Shown here piece after piece: positions 1-7,272 of a stretch of 12,526 nucleotides of DNA; the first letter of the stretch is position 1, and each line of letters begins with the position of its first letter. Source of the DNA: Desulfohalobiaceae bacterium (GTDB taxonomy: Bacteria; Desulfobacterota; Desulfovibrionia; Desulfovibrionales; Desulfothermaceae); NCBI GenBank assembly GCA_021737115.1, contig JAIPER010000065.1, positions 1 to 12,526 of the forward strand, in the 5' to 3' direction. Below the pieces are notes generated by a model. It made no database searches. It had not been told where the DNA came from and saw only the letters and a program-made list of their open reading frames with translations. Position numbers and translations under genes: made by a program.

Positions 1-1
1 G

Positions 2-193
2 GAGGCAGGGCATGAGTTCGCCGTGGACATAGAAATCGAATTTCGATCGGTGGCCCTGGACAGCAGGGGTTTTCCCCTGTTCAGCAAGAGCACGACCTAG
101 TCCCAGCTCAACATCAAGCTGGCCTCCCGAATCACCCCGACGAAGGAGGAAGAGGCCAAAGACTCCCATCCGGTGGATCCTCCCCCCATGTAA
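2..193 (+). pseudogene. 3' end of an unidentified gene with an in-frame TAG
   Basis: The window opens inside a plus-strand reading frame. It gives about 32 residues rich in alternating charged and hydrophobic residues (EFAVDIEIEFRSVALDSRG), then a TAG at 98-100. The same frame continues for another 30 codons to a TAA at 191-193. The continuation has coding-like character: it begins SQLNIKLASRITPT, prefers C or G at third positions, and ends in a charged, proline-rich tail. I infer either a gene broken by a nonsense change (CAG to TAG would be one base), or a gene that truly ends at 100 followed by relic sequence, or stop-codon readthrough such as pyrrolysine. The beta-strand-like pattern could suit a small beta-sheet domain, but I do not recognise the family and assign no function. 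The 5' end lies outside the window. Confidence 0.45.
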
Positions 194-294
194 GCGGCCG
201 GAAGACGGAAGTGAGGCTCAGAGGGTCCCAAAAGCCCCTCTTTAGGCGCTTAGCAGAAATTTCAAAACAACATGTTGGTCTTTACGAAGCAAAC

Positions 295-309
295 TGCCCC
301 GAAGGGGCA
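295..309. repeat. Small GC hairpin TGCCCC-gaa-GGGGCA
   Basis: A perfect 6-bp stem with a 3-nt GAA loop, just upstream of a second hairpin with a T-tract. It may help end transcription of the leftmost gene, or be one of a family of dispersed small hairpins. The hairpin at 378-392 has the same GAA loop. Confidence 0.5.
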
Positions 310-311
310 GA

Positions 312-344
312 AGCCCTAAATCAGAGGGCTATTTTCTTTTTCTT
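312..344 (+). terminator. Rho-independent terminator after the leftmost gene
   Basis: The stem AGCCCT (312-317) pairs with AGGGCT (325-330) across a 7-nt loop. A pyrimidine tract, ATTTTCTTTTTCTT, follows directly. This is the standard arrangement for factor-independent termination on the plus strand. It lies about 120 nt past the TAA at 191-193 and before the GDPD gene. Confidence 0.65.
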
Positions 345-366
345 AACCGTGAACCGTGAACCTGGA
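344..366. repeat. Short direct repeat of AACCGTG heptamers
   Basis: The sequence reads AACCGTGAACCGTGAACC followed by a degenerate copy, TGGAACC. Two perfect 7-bp units plus partial ones sit directly behind the terminator T-tract. The reverse complement contains TTCACGG, sharing a TTCAC core with the large octamer array at 11572-11843. No coding role is seen. Confidence 0.5.
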
Positions 367-377
367 ACCTTTGGGTT

Positions 378-392
378 GCGGGCGAAGCCCGC
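378..392. repeat. Small GC hairpin GCGGGC-gaa-GCCCGC followed by TTT
   Basis: A perfect 6-bp stem with a GAA loop and a short T run (393-395), in the gap before the GDPD gene. It is the third hairpin within 100 bp. It could be a backup terminator, but the T run is short. Confidence 0.45.
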
Positions 393-461
393 TTTAGGTC
401 TCCCGAAGTCCTCTGCAGCCTTGAAAAAATAGGCTTTGCAAAAAAGCAGCAGCCCAATCCA

Positions 462-1289
462 GTGAAGAGGATACTGCCGGTGGTGCCAAACGTTGTCAAA
501 AACCTGCTCATGAGAAGCGCCGACCGCTACCAGGCCTTGCGTCCTCAGCCCAGGCCTTCCCTGGAAAGGCTCAAGTCATGCCGGCTGGTCTCCCATCGGG
601 GAGAACACGACGGTACCCTGGTTCTTGAAAACACGCTTTCGGCCTTTGAGCAGGCCGCGGTCGACCGGGTCTGGGGAATAGAGCTCGATGTCAACTGGAC
701 CAGAGATCTCCAGCCGGTGGTCCATCACGATCCGAGCCTGACCAGGGTCTTTGGGCGAAACGAACGAATCGATCGGCTGTCCCTGGCTGAACTCAAAGCC
801 ATCTGCCCTTTGATTCCCACTCTGCAGGAGGTGCTCGAGCGGTTCGGACGGCGGATCCACCTGATGATCGAGCTCAAAGCCGAAAGCTACACCGATCCGG
901 AGCGGCAAAACGCGGTTCTGCAGGAATCCCTGTCCGCATTGCGTCCGGGTTCGGACTATCACCTCCTGTCCTTGAATCCGGCTCTGTTCGAGATGATCCC
1001 CTGGGTCGCCGCCAGGACCTGGGTGCATGTGGCCGAGTTCAACATCAAAGAGGTCAGCCGCCTGACCCTTAAGAAAGGCTTCAAGGGAATCGCCGCTCAT
1101 TACGCGCTCCTCTCCAATACGTATAGAGACAGGCACCACGGCCAGGGGCAGCTGGTGGGCACCGCCTATCCCGATTCGAAGAATTGTCTGTTTCGCGAAC
1201 TCAACCGGGGGGTGGACTGGATCTTCTCCAACCGAGCCGGCAAACTGCAGTCCATTGTCAGCCCTGCCTCTGGCAGGCCTGACATATAA
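462..1289 (+). CDS. Glycerophosphodiester phosphodiesterase family protein
   Basis: A 275-residue protein of the GDPD TIM-barrel family, which hydrolyses glycerophosphodiesters to sn-glycerol 3-phosphate and an alcohol using a divalent metal. The family signature is clear: SHRG at 44-47 (His45, Arg46), ENTLSAF at 57-62, IELDV at 73-77 (metal ligands Glu74 and Asp76), HHD at 88-90 (His89 as the second catalytic His), IELK at 136-139 (Glu137), and the C-terminal GVDWIFSNR strand at 250-258. Size matches bacterial family members and no signal peptide is obvious, so it is probably cytoplasmic. The start is uncertain. GTG at 462 has no ribosome binding site, the first in-frame ATG is at 510 (residue 17) and also lacks one, and about 40 residues precede the HRG motif. 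The gene converges on the UMF1 transporter gene. Substrate specificity cannot be read; ugpQ is the nearest named relative but is not claimed. Confidence 0.88.
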   Translation: MKRILPVVPNVVKNLLMRSADRYQALRPQPRPSLERLKSCRLVSHRGEHDGTLVLENTLSAFEQAAVDRVWGIELDVNWTRDLQPVVHHDPSLTRVFGRNERIDRLSLAELKAICPLIPTLQEVLERFGRRIHLMIELKAESYTDPERQNAVLQESLSALRPGSDYHLLSLNPALFEMIPWVAARTWVHVAEFNIKEVSRLTLKKGFKGIAAHYALLSNTYRDRHHGQGQLVGTAYPDSKNCLFRELNRGVDWIFSNRAGKLQSIVSPASGRPDI

Positions 1290-1300
1290 CTATTTATTTT
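1263..1300 (+). terminator. Possible weak terminator at the end of the GDPD gene
   Basis: The stem CCTGCC (1263-1268) pairs with GGCAGG (1272-1277) inside the last codons. An AT-rich stretch with a T run begins about 15 nt later, past the TAA. The gap between stem and T run is longer than in a canonical terminator. It lies between convergent genes, where termination would be expected. Confidence 0.3.
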
Positions 1301-1355
1301 TTATTAAAATACACAACAACGTCGTATACTCTTTGATATTGCAGGCCACAGCCAT

Positions 1356-2726
1356 TCAGGAGGTATCTGTCTCCGCAGACAGATAAACAACCTGCTCTCT
1401 GCCCTTTTCTTCATCGACAAAGAAAAAAAGTACCCCGCCGACCAGAAACAAGAGGACCACCGAGCCCAGGCTCCAGCGTGCGGCCAGTTGCCCGATCTCG
1501 ATCAGCTCCTGTTCGCCTGGAGAAGAGGGCATGAGCAACTGCCTGACCATGAGCCCCACCCCGCCCATCAAGGCCGGCCCGAGGATAGCGGCAAACTTGC
1601 CGAGCATGTTGAAAAAACCGTAAAACTCAGCGCTTTTGTCCCAGGGAATCAGCCTGGAGTAATAGGAACGGCTCAGGGCCTGGATGCCGCCCTGGACCAG
1701 CCCGATCATAGCGGCCAGGAGATAGAAGTCCCGGGGCGACTGTATCATGGTCCCCCCCAGGGTGATCCCGATGTAGATCACGATGGCCAGGTAGATCGAT
1801 TTGCGTACCCCGAAGTCCCGGCTGAATCGGCCAAAGGCCAGGGCCGCGGGGAAACCCACGAACTGGACGATGAGCAGGGCCAGGATCAGCTCGTTTTTCC
1901 CGAAGCCCAGGGAAAGTCCGTAGTCCACGGCCATGCGGATGATCGTGCTCACCCCGTCCATATAAAAGAAATAGGCCAGGAGAAACAAGAAGACCCATCT
2001 CAGGTGCCTGACCTTCCTGAAGGTGGACAAGAGCTGCCTGAATCCGGCGGGAATCGCGGCTGTCTTCTGCCCGGGCTTTGCCTGCCTTGCTTCCGGGACC
2101 CAGAACAAGGTGAAAAGGCTGAACACGGCCCACCACAGGGCCACGCTAAGGAAAGAGACCCTGACGGCAACCCGGGCATCCGGCAGGCCGAACGTCTCCG
2201 GGGTCAGGGTCATTAGCACATTGATCAGAAAGAGGAGTCCCCCGCCCAGATAGCCCAGGGAAAACCCCAGACTGGACACAGCATCTATCCTGTCTTCCCC
2301 GGCCACGTCCGGCAAAAGGGAGTCATAGAAGACATTCGCCCCGGAAAACCCGACAATCCCGAGGGCATAGACGCAAATAGCCGCAAACCACTCCCCTCTC
2401 TCGACCCAGAACAGGGTGGCGGTCATGACAATGCCAAGCAGGGCAAAAAAAAGCAGAAATCTCTTTTTGGTGGAGCCTTTGTCAGCCACCGCCCCCAGGA
2501 CCGGGGCCATGAAGGCCACAAAGAGACTGGCGGCGGAATTTCCAAATCCCAGCTGGGCCGTGCTCAGGTTGACATCGGTCCCGGCGCTCCAGTACTGCTT
2601 GAAGAAAATCGGAAAGAACCCGGCCATGACCGTGGTGGCAAAGGCGGAGTTGGCCCAGTCGTAAATGGCCCAGCCCCAGACGCTTTTACCGTATCCCACT
2701 CTTTCCTTTGGCCGGATTTTCTTCAA
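1356..2726 (-). CDS. MFS transporter, UMF1 / Atg22-like family
   Basis: A 456-residue, very hydrophobic protein that should have about 12 transmembrane helices in the inner membrane. The N-terminal motif GWAIYDWANSAFATTV (residues 18-33) followed by MAGFFPIFFKQYW is the hallmark of the UMF1 (Atg22-like) branch of the major facilitator superfamily. Other typical parts are the charged loop DKGSTKKRF in the first half and the GGIQALSRSYYSRLIP stretch in the second. Yeast Atg22 is implicated in amino-acid efflux; substrates of bacterial members are largely unknown, so none is assigned. The start is a TTG at 2726, supported by AAGAGGA 6 nt upstream and by the family's usual N-terminus. The gene follows purSL by 53 nt on the same strand and is probably cotranscribed with it. 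The charged C-terminal tail is cytoplasmic by prediction. Confidence 0.9.
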   Translation of the reverse strand: MKKIRPKERVGYGKSVWGWAIYDWANSAFATTVMAGFFPIFFKQYWSAGTDVNLSTAQLGFGNSAASLFVAFMAPVLGAVADKGSTKKRFLLFFALLGIVMTATLFWVERGEWFAAICVYALGIVGFSGANVFYDSLLPDVAGEDRIDAVSSLGFSLGYLGGGLLFLINVLMTLTPETFGLPDARVAVRVSFLSVALWWAVFSLFTLFWVPEARQAKPGQKTAAIPAGFRQLLSTFRKVRHLRWVFLFLLAYFFYMDGVSTIIRMAVDYGLSLGFGKNELILALLIVQFVGFPAALAFGRFSRDFGVRKSIYLAIVIYIGITLGGTMIQSPRDFYLLAAMIGLVQGGIQALSRSYYSRLIPWDKSAEFYGFFNMLGKFAAILGPALMGGVGLMVRQLLMPSSPGEQELIEIGQLAARWSLGSVVLLFLVGGVLFFFVDEEKGREQVVYLSAETDTS

Positions 2727-2732
2727 AGGCAG

Positions 2733-2739
2733 TCCTCTT
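2733..2739 (-). promoter_or_regulatory. Ribosome binding site that fixes a TTG start
   Basis: AAGAGGA on the minus strand lies 6 nt before the TTG at 2726-2724. It decides the start of the UMF1-family transporter, which begins KKIRPKERVGYGKSVWG as expected for the family. Confidence 0.6.
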
Positions 2740-2779
2740 GGTGATTATTGGCGAGCATTCGTGGAAAAAAATCCTGTTT

Positions 2780-5767
2780 TCAAAAATTCAGCGTCTTCTG
2801 CCAGGCCTGCCTGAGTTCGCCGACCGTATCCACGAACAGGACCCGGCCGGCCTCGAGCATCTTGAACTCCCTGTCCTGCCTGACCCGGCCCAGGCAGGAC
2901 AGGGTCTGACCTGCAAAAAGCCTCTCAAATTCCTGCCGGCTGCCCGGAGAAACGGTGACCAGCAGCCTTCCGGCCGATTCGCTGTAGAGTATTTCTTCCG
3001 GGCCCAATCCCTCTCCAATCACCGGGACCTTCTGGATATCGATCTCTGCCCCCTGATCCCCGCCGATGCACATCTCGGCCAGAGCCACCCCCAGGCCGCC
3101 GTCGGAGAGATCGTGGCAGGCGGTGATCAGCCCCCTGGTGATTCCCTGGTGCAGGCACAGATAGCGCTGCCTGGAGCTCAAGAGATCCACCTGGGGGATC
3201 AGGCCGCCCTCGATCCCCAACTCCGAGGCCAGCTCGCTCTGGCCAAGCTCTTCCCTGGTCAGGCCCAAGAGATAAATCAGGTCCCCACTTTTTTTCAGAT
3301 CGGAGGTCACGGTCCTGGTCACATCCGGGATCACGCTAATCACGGAGAAGAGGACCGTGGGCGGGATGGAGATCTTGATGTCCCCCATGGAATAGTCGTT
3401 TTTCATGGAGTCCTTGCCGGAGATGCAGGGTACCCCGAATCCCAGGCAGAAATCGGCCAGGCCCCTGTTGGCCCGGACCAGCTGGGCCAGCTTGTAGCGG
3501 CCGTCCGGTGTCTTCTCGGATACGACCGGGTCGCACCAGCAGAAATTATCCACCCCGGCCATATGCCTGATGTCCCCGCCCACGGCCACATTGTTGCGAA
3601 TGGCCTCATCCACGGCATTGGCCATCATCCAGTAGGTATCCTGGTCGCTGTATTTGGGACAGATCCCGTTGGAGACCACCAGACCCCGGTCCCGTTCCAG
3701 AACCGGCCTCAAAACGGCCGCGTCTCCGGGGCCGTCGTACAGAGCGCCCACCAGAGGCTTGATCACGCTCCCGCCCTGGACCTCATGGTCGTACTGCCGG
3801 ATGATGGACTCCCGGCTGCAGATATTCAAGCGGCCGAGCATCCTCCGCAGCATCCCCTGCCGCTGAACCCGCTGGTCTTCTCTGAGCTGAAAGGGTGCAG
3901 AGGCCGGCTTTTCCCAGACCGCCTCCAGTTCCATCTGGGGCAGGCCGTGGTGCATGAAGTCCATCTCCAGTTCGGCCACCAGACGCTCGTTGAACCTGAC
4001 CCGGAAGAAACCACTTTCGCTAAACCTGCCGAGATCGGTGGCCTCCACATCCATCTCCCGGGCCAGCTCCAGAAAATCGGCCAGGTGTTTTTCCGGCACG
4101 GCCACGGTCATCCGTTCCTGGGCCTCTGAGAGGAGGATCTCCCAGGGGAACAGCCCGTCGTACTTCAGAGGGACCCTGGCCAGGTCCAGCTCGCAGCCAC
4201 CGGTATCTTCGGCCATCTCCCCCACTGAAGAGGACAGCCCCCCGGCCCCGTTGTCGGTGATGGCGTTATAGAGCCCCTGATTCCTGGCCCGCATCAAAAA
4301 GTCATACATCTTGCGCTGGGTGATGGGGTCCCCGATCTGGACCGCAGTGGCCGGAGATCCGGCGTGCAGGGCCTCGGAAGAAAAGGTCGCTCCGTGGATG
4401 CCGTCCTTGCCCACCCGGCCCCCGACCATGACCACCCGGTCTCCGGGCAGGGCCTGTTTTTCATGACTGGCCCTTCCCTGAATCCTGGCCGGCATCAGAC
4501 CGACGGTCCCGCAAAAAACCAGGGGCTTGCCCAGGTAGCGTTCGTCAAAGACCAGCCCGCCGTTGACCGTGGGGATCCCGGATTGATTCCCCCCGTGCTC
4601 CACTCCCCTTCTCACCCCCTCCATGACCCGGTGGGGATGGAGCAGCCTGGGAGGCAGGGAATCCCGGTAAAAGGGCGAGGCGAAACAGAAGACATCCGTG
4701 TTGCAGATCAGGTTGGCCCCCAGGCCGGTGCCCATGGGATCCCGGTTGACTCCGACGATCCCGGTCAGGGCCCCGCCGTAAGGATCGAGGGCCGAAGGGC
4801 TGTTGTGGGTCTCCACCTTGATGCAGACCGAGTAGTCCCGGTCGAAGCGAATGACCCCGGCGTTGTCCTTGAAGACTGAGAGGCAGAAATCGTCCTTCCC
4901 CAGCCTGGACCGCAAGGTGCTGGTCGGGTTCTGAATACAGGTCCGAAAGAGGCTGTCCACCTCCTCCATCCGGCCCTGCTCCCGATCCTCATATCTGATG
5001 CGGGCATTGAAAATCTTATGCTTGCAGTGCTCGGACCAGGTCTGGGCCAGGACCTCCAGTTCCGCATCCGTAGGTTCTTCCGGCAGCCCCTTTTCCAGGC
5101 GGTCCTGCCTGATTTTTGGACGGGCATAGTAGGCCTGGATGCATTTCAGTTCGGACAAATTCAGGGCCAGGACCCGGTCCCGGCTCAGTTGATCAAGCTC
5201 CTGGTCGGAAAGCCCGGAGAGGCAAACGGTTTCCACCCGGTCTGAAGAGCTTCCGGTGACCCTGGGAATTTCGGCTGCAAACCCCGGTTCCAGGTCCCAC
5301 TCATCCTTACTCTTGAAATGATAGCGCTGGATCAGTTCATTGGCCAGAAGATCGGCGGCGATGCTGCGGACTTCCTCCGGGGAAAGGTTTCCGGAAAGAC
5401 AGTACTGGGTGCTGGTGTAGACCGCATAACCGGTATCGGTATCCAGGCGCAGCCCGTTTTTCAGGGTCTCCCGGGCCACCCTGCCCTCGTTGTCGGTCAC
5501 CCCGGGTTTGAACCCGACCTCGAGTATCCAGTCGAAATCCAGGGCCAGGGGCGAGAGGGAGGCCTCCTGCAGGACCGGATCATGGAGCAGTCCCTTGTCC
5601 AGGCTCTCCTGAACCGAGTCTTCGGGCAGGCCCTCCAGGAGATAGATCCGGATGATCCGGACCCGGTCCACATTCAGGCCGAGCTCGGTATAGATCTGCC
5701 TGGCCGTGCCTTTGCCCTGGACATCTTCTATTCCGGGTCTTAAACCAACCGCCACACGATGGAGCAT
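2780..5767 (-). CDS. purL: Phosphoribosylformylglycinamidine synthase, PurS-PurL fusion (PurSL)
   Basis: A 995-residue cytoplasmic enzyme of step 4 of purine synthesis, converting FGAR plus ATP and ammonia to FGAM. Residues 1-150 hold two consecutive PurS-like segments: MLHRVAVGLRPGIEDVQGKG at 1-20, and WILEVGFKPGVTDNEGRVAR from 80. Both share the GxxPGxxDxxG pattern. The PurL synthetase core follows, with WSEHCKHK at 244-251, VETHNSPSA at 318-326, GTGLGAN at 346-352, HGGNQSGIPTVNGG at 391-404, TDNGAGGLSSS at 504-514, and CHDLSDGGLGVALAEM at 884-899 in the second AIRS-like half. The C-terminal glutaminase domain of the roughly 1300-residue E. coli type is absent, so a separate PurQ must supply ammonia; it is not in this window. 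Start: an ATG at 5767 preceded by AAGAGAGAAG is preferred over the in-frame TTG at 5800. No gene overlaps it convincingly. It is probably the first gene of a unit with the downstream transporter. Confidence 0.95.
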   Translation of the reverse strand: MLHRVAVGLRPGIEDVQGKGTARQIYTELGLNVDRVRIIRIYLLEGLPEDSVQESLDKGLLHDPVLQEASLSPLALDFDWILEVGFKPGVTDNEGRVARETLKNGLRLDTDTGYAVYTSTQYCLSGNLSPEEVRSIAADLLANELIQRYHFKSKDEWDLEPGFAAEIPRVTGSSSDRVETVCLSGLSDQELDQLSRDRVLALNLSELKCIQAYYARPKIRQDRLEKGLPEEPTDAELEVLAQTWSEHCKHKIFNARIRYEDREQGRMEEVDSLFRTCIQNPTSTLRSRLGKDDFCLSVFKDNAGVIRFDRDYSVCIKVETHNSPSALDPYGGALTGIVGVNRDPMGTGLGANLICNTDVFCFASPFYRDSLPPRLLHPHRVMEGVRRGVEHGGNQSGIPTVNGGLVFDERYLGKPLVFCGTVGLMPARIQGRASHEKQALPGDRVVMVGGRVGKDGIHGATFSSEALHAGSPATAVQIGDPITQRKMYDFLMRARNQGLYNAITDNGAGGLSSSVGEMAEDTGGCELDLARVPLKYDGLFPWEILLSEAQERMTVAVPEKHLADFLELAREMDVEATDLGRFSESGFFRVRFNERLVAELEMDFMHHGLPQMELEAVWEKPASAPFQLREDQRVQRQGMLRRMLGRLNICSRESIIRQYDHEVQGGSVIKPLVGALYDGPGDAAVLRPVLERDRGLVVSNGICPKYSDQDTYWMMANAVDEAIRNNVAVGGDIRHMAGVDNFCWCDPVVSEKTPDGRYKLAQLVRANRGLADFCLGFGVPCISGKDSMKNDYSMGDIKISIPPTVLFSVISVIPDVTRTVTSDLKKSGDLIYLLGLTREELGQSELASELGIEGGLIPQVDLLSSRQRYLCLHQGITRGLITACHDLSDGGLGVALAEMCIGGDQGAEIDIQKVPVIGEGLGPEEILYSESAGRLLVTVSPGSRQEFERLFAGQTLSCLGRVRQDREFKMLEAGRVLFVDTVGELRQAWQKTLNF

Positions 5768-5770
5768 AGT

Positions 5771-5780
5771 CTTCTCTCTT
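5771..5780 (-). promoter_or_regulatory. Ribosome binding site of purSL
   Basis: The purine run AAGAGAGAAG on the minus strand ends 3 nt before the ATG at 5767, with its AGAGAG core about 6 nt away. It favours this ATG over the in-frame TTG at 5800, which lies within the 13-bp inverted repeat. Confidence 0.55.
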
Positions 5781-5785
5781 GATGT

Positions 5786-5817
5786 CTTATACTGATCCAA
5801 CTTAGCTTTTTGTGAAA
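5786..5817 (-). promoter_or_regulatory. Weak candidate promoter for purSL
   Basis: On the minus strand TTCACA (about 5812-5817) lies 19 nt before TATAAG (about 5787-5792), the latter overlapping the inner inverted repeat. The spacing is longer than ideal. If real, the -10 box lies in the repeat arm, so a protein binding the arm would block it. I do not recognise a PurR box. Confidence 0.25.
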
Positions 5818-5879
5818 TCTGGGCCTGGAGCCTTGGGGTCGCCAGTCTTTGTTGTAAAAACCAAAATTGGATCAGTATA
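5788..5879. repeat. 92-bp element with 13-bp perfect terminal inverted repeats
   Basis: TATACTGATCCAA at 5788-5800 is the exact reverse complement of TTGGATCAGTATA at 5867-5879. A 66-nt non-coding centre separates them. The element is bordered on both sides by TCT (5785-5787 and 5880-5882), which looks like a 3-bp target duplication. It occupies most of the 126-nt gap between the Nudix and purSL genes. It may be a miniature non-autonomous insertion element, or a pair of operator sites of one repressor. The match itself is direct; its meaning is inferred. Confidence 0.5.
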
Positions 5880-5893
5880 TCTTTGAATCACTG

Positions 5894-6313
5894 TCATAAT
5901 TCGGATTTAAGGAGATAAAGGGTCCTTTTGCTGATCTGGAAACGCTGAAGGTCTTCCGGCCTGAACCAGCCGGCAGCCGCGGCATCTCCCCCGGGGCTCG
6001 GATCGCCGGAGACATATCCGGCCCGGAGATCGAGGATCAGATAATGGAACCTGATCCTCCCGGACTCATCCCTTTCTATGGTTTCAAAATGGTAGACCAG
6101 TTGACCCGCCTTGACCACCACCCCGGTCTCTTCCCGGATTTCACGCTCCACCGCCTCTTCGATGGTCTCTCCCAGCTCCACCCTTCCGCCCGGGATGGAC
6201 CAGCGGCCCAGAGAGGGCTCTTGGCCGCGCTTGACCAGCAAAACCCGTCCCTTGTGCACGACCACCCCGCCGACAGCCAGAACCGGAGCCCGGGGATAGG
6301 CCCCTTCATTCAC
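5894..6313 (-). CDS. Nudix hydrolase
   Basis: A 139-residue single-domain Nudix protein, cytoplasmic, expected to hydrolyse a nucleoside diphosphate linked to another moiety. The Nudix box is complete: Gly43, Glu49, Arg57-Glu58, Glu61-Glu62 and Gly64 match GX5EX7REUXEEXGU in spacing. It sits in GGRVELGETIEEAVEREIRE (42-61) and follows WSIPGG. The N-terminal strand APVLAVGGVVVHKGRVLLVKRG is typical of the MutT / ADP-ribose pyrophosphatase-like group, and the length fits the small members. The substrate is not readable. The start is GTG at 6313. It overlaps the TGA of the HTH-PBP regulator by 4 nt and is served by AAAGGAC 7 nt upstream (6321-6327), so the two genes are translationally coupled. 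The tight pairing suggests a functional link with the regulator, such as handling a nucleotide effector, but this is inference. Confidence 0.9.
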   Translation of the reverse strand: MNEGAYPRAPVLAVGGVVVHKGRVLLVKRGQEPSLGRWSIPGGRVELGETIEEAVEREIREETGVVVKAGQLVYHFETIERDESGRIRFHYLILDLRAGYVSGDPSPGGDAAAAGWFRPEDLQRFQISKRTLYLLKSEL

Positions 6314-7236
6314 AACGACTGTCCTTTTTGGATGGGGTGGAGCATCTGCCCGGACAGGCTGAGATCATACCCGCCGAGGCTCTGGGCCAGTTCCTGGAAG
6401 CGCTCGGCATGGAGCAGGCCGAGAAAGGCCTGGATATTCTCATCGAAAAAACGCTCCCTGGAAATGAGCAGATCAAACCGTTCCCAGTGCATGGGCAGGA
6501 AATCGAGATCAAGCAATCCGGCCACGGTCTTGATCCCCGGCCCGAGATCAGCCCGGCCGGACAATATCTCCAGACCGACATCCAGATGACGCTGCAGTTC
6601 TTTTTCATAGCCGGGAAGTGTCGCCGGATCGATCCGGTTTTCCGTGAGGGCCCTGTCGAACCAGAGCCGGGTCCCGGTCCCCGGAGACCTGTTCACGATC
6701 CGCAGGTCCTTTTGCTCCGACAAATCCGCGATAGAGGAAATATGTTTCGGATTGCCCCTGGCCAGGATCAGTCCCTGCTCCCGTTTGCAGAAATTGACCA
6801 CTGCCGGCGCCCTGTCCAGGTGTTCGGCCGCATAGGAGAAATTGAAGTCCTGCAAATCTTCCCTGGCCAGATGCGATGAGGCCAGATGACACAACCCCTG
6901 CCGCAGGAGCCTGAGCCCCCCCATGCTGCCAAGGTTTCCGAAAACAGCGGTGTATTCGGGGAAGGCGCCCATGAAGAGGTTCAAGGTGCGGTCCAAAAGG
7001 GGGTCATTGCTTCCGGCGACCACGAAGAGTGCCGGGGTCCTGCTCAGGTACTCCCGTTGTCCGGGATAGTTGATGGTGTTGTTCTCCAGCCACTGCTCCA
7101 CCAGATGCCTGGGAAAAAGCCATTTGCCGGTGATCTTGGTCCCCGGAAGCCCCTGTTCATGAATCAGCTTGTAGACCTTCTTCTCGTGTATGCCTAACAG
7201 TTCGGCCACTTCTCTGGTTGAAAGCAGGTTGATCAT
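6310..7236 (-). CDS. Transcriptional regulator: excisionase-type HTH fused to a PBP-like domain
   Basis: A 308-residue cytoplasmic protein with two parts. Residues 1-52 form a MerR/excisionase-type winged helix (LSTREVAELLGIHEKKVYKLIHE, then KWLFPRHLVEQWLE), which is a DNA-binding module. Residues 68-295 resemble the periplasmic-binding-protein-like domain PBP_like (also seen attached to molybdopterin proteins and in molybdate- or tungstate-linked regulators). Signs are FVVAGSNDP at 71-79, the GSMGGLRLL loop, LILARGNP at 156-163, and NRSPGTGTRLWFDR at 182-195. There is no signal peptide, so the domain should act as an intracellular ligand sensor. Start: ATG at 7236 with AAGGGG 6 nt upstream. 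It lies 36 nt after the HD-GYP gene and overlaps the Nudix gene by 4 nt, suggesting one operon. The ligand could be an oxyanion, but no transporter or molybdoenzyme gene is nearby to confirm this. Confidence 0.85.
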   Translation of the reverse strand: MINLLSTREVAELLGIHEKKVYKLIHEQGLPGTKITGKWLFPRHLVEQWLENNTINYPGQREYLSRTPALFVVAGSNDPLLDRTLNLFMGAFPEYTAVFGNLGSMGGLRLLRQGLCHLASSHLAREDLQDFNFSYAAEHLDRAPAVVNFCKREQGLILARGNPKHISSIADLSEQKDLRIVNRSPGTGTRLWFDRALTENRIDPATLPGYEKELQRHLDVGLEILSGRADLGPGIKTVAGLLDLDFLPMHWERFDLLISRERFFDENIQAFLGLLHAERFQELAQSLGGYDLSLSGQMLHPIQKGQSL

Positions 7237-7272
7237 CCCCTGTCCCCTTTGCCGGATCCCGCTCTTTCCATA

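Noticed and set aside
211..432. Small plus-strand frame in the gap before GDPD
   Set aside because: It reads through a terminator hairpin, a heptamer repeat and a second hairpin. No ribosome binding site or family resemblance.
1488..2216. Open plus-strand frame across the UMF1 transporter gene
   Set aside because: Antisense shadow of a hydrophobic protein gene; its translation is low-complexity and hydrophilic without any motif.
2708..4129. Long open plus-strand frame (473 codons) across purSL
   Set aside because: It lies wholly antisense to the well-conserved purSL and the start of the transporter gene, has no recognisable domain, and is rich in Pro, Gly, His and Gln as expected from the complement of GC-biased codons.
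5768..5893. Purine (PurR-type) operator or riboswitch before purSL
   Set aside because: No recognisable PurR palindrome or purine riboswitch core is seen. The 13-bp inverted repeat does not match either.
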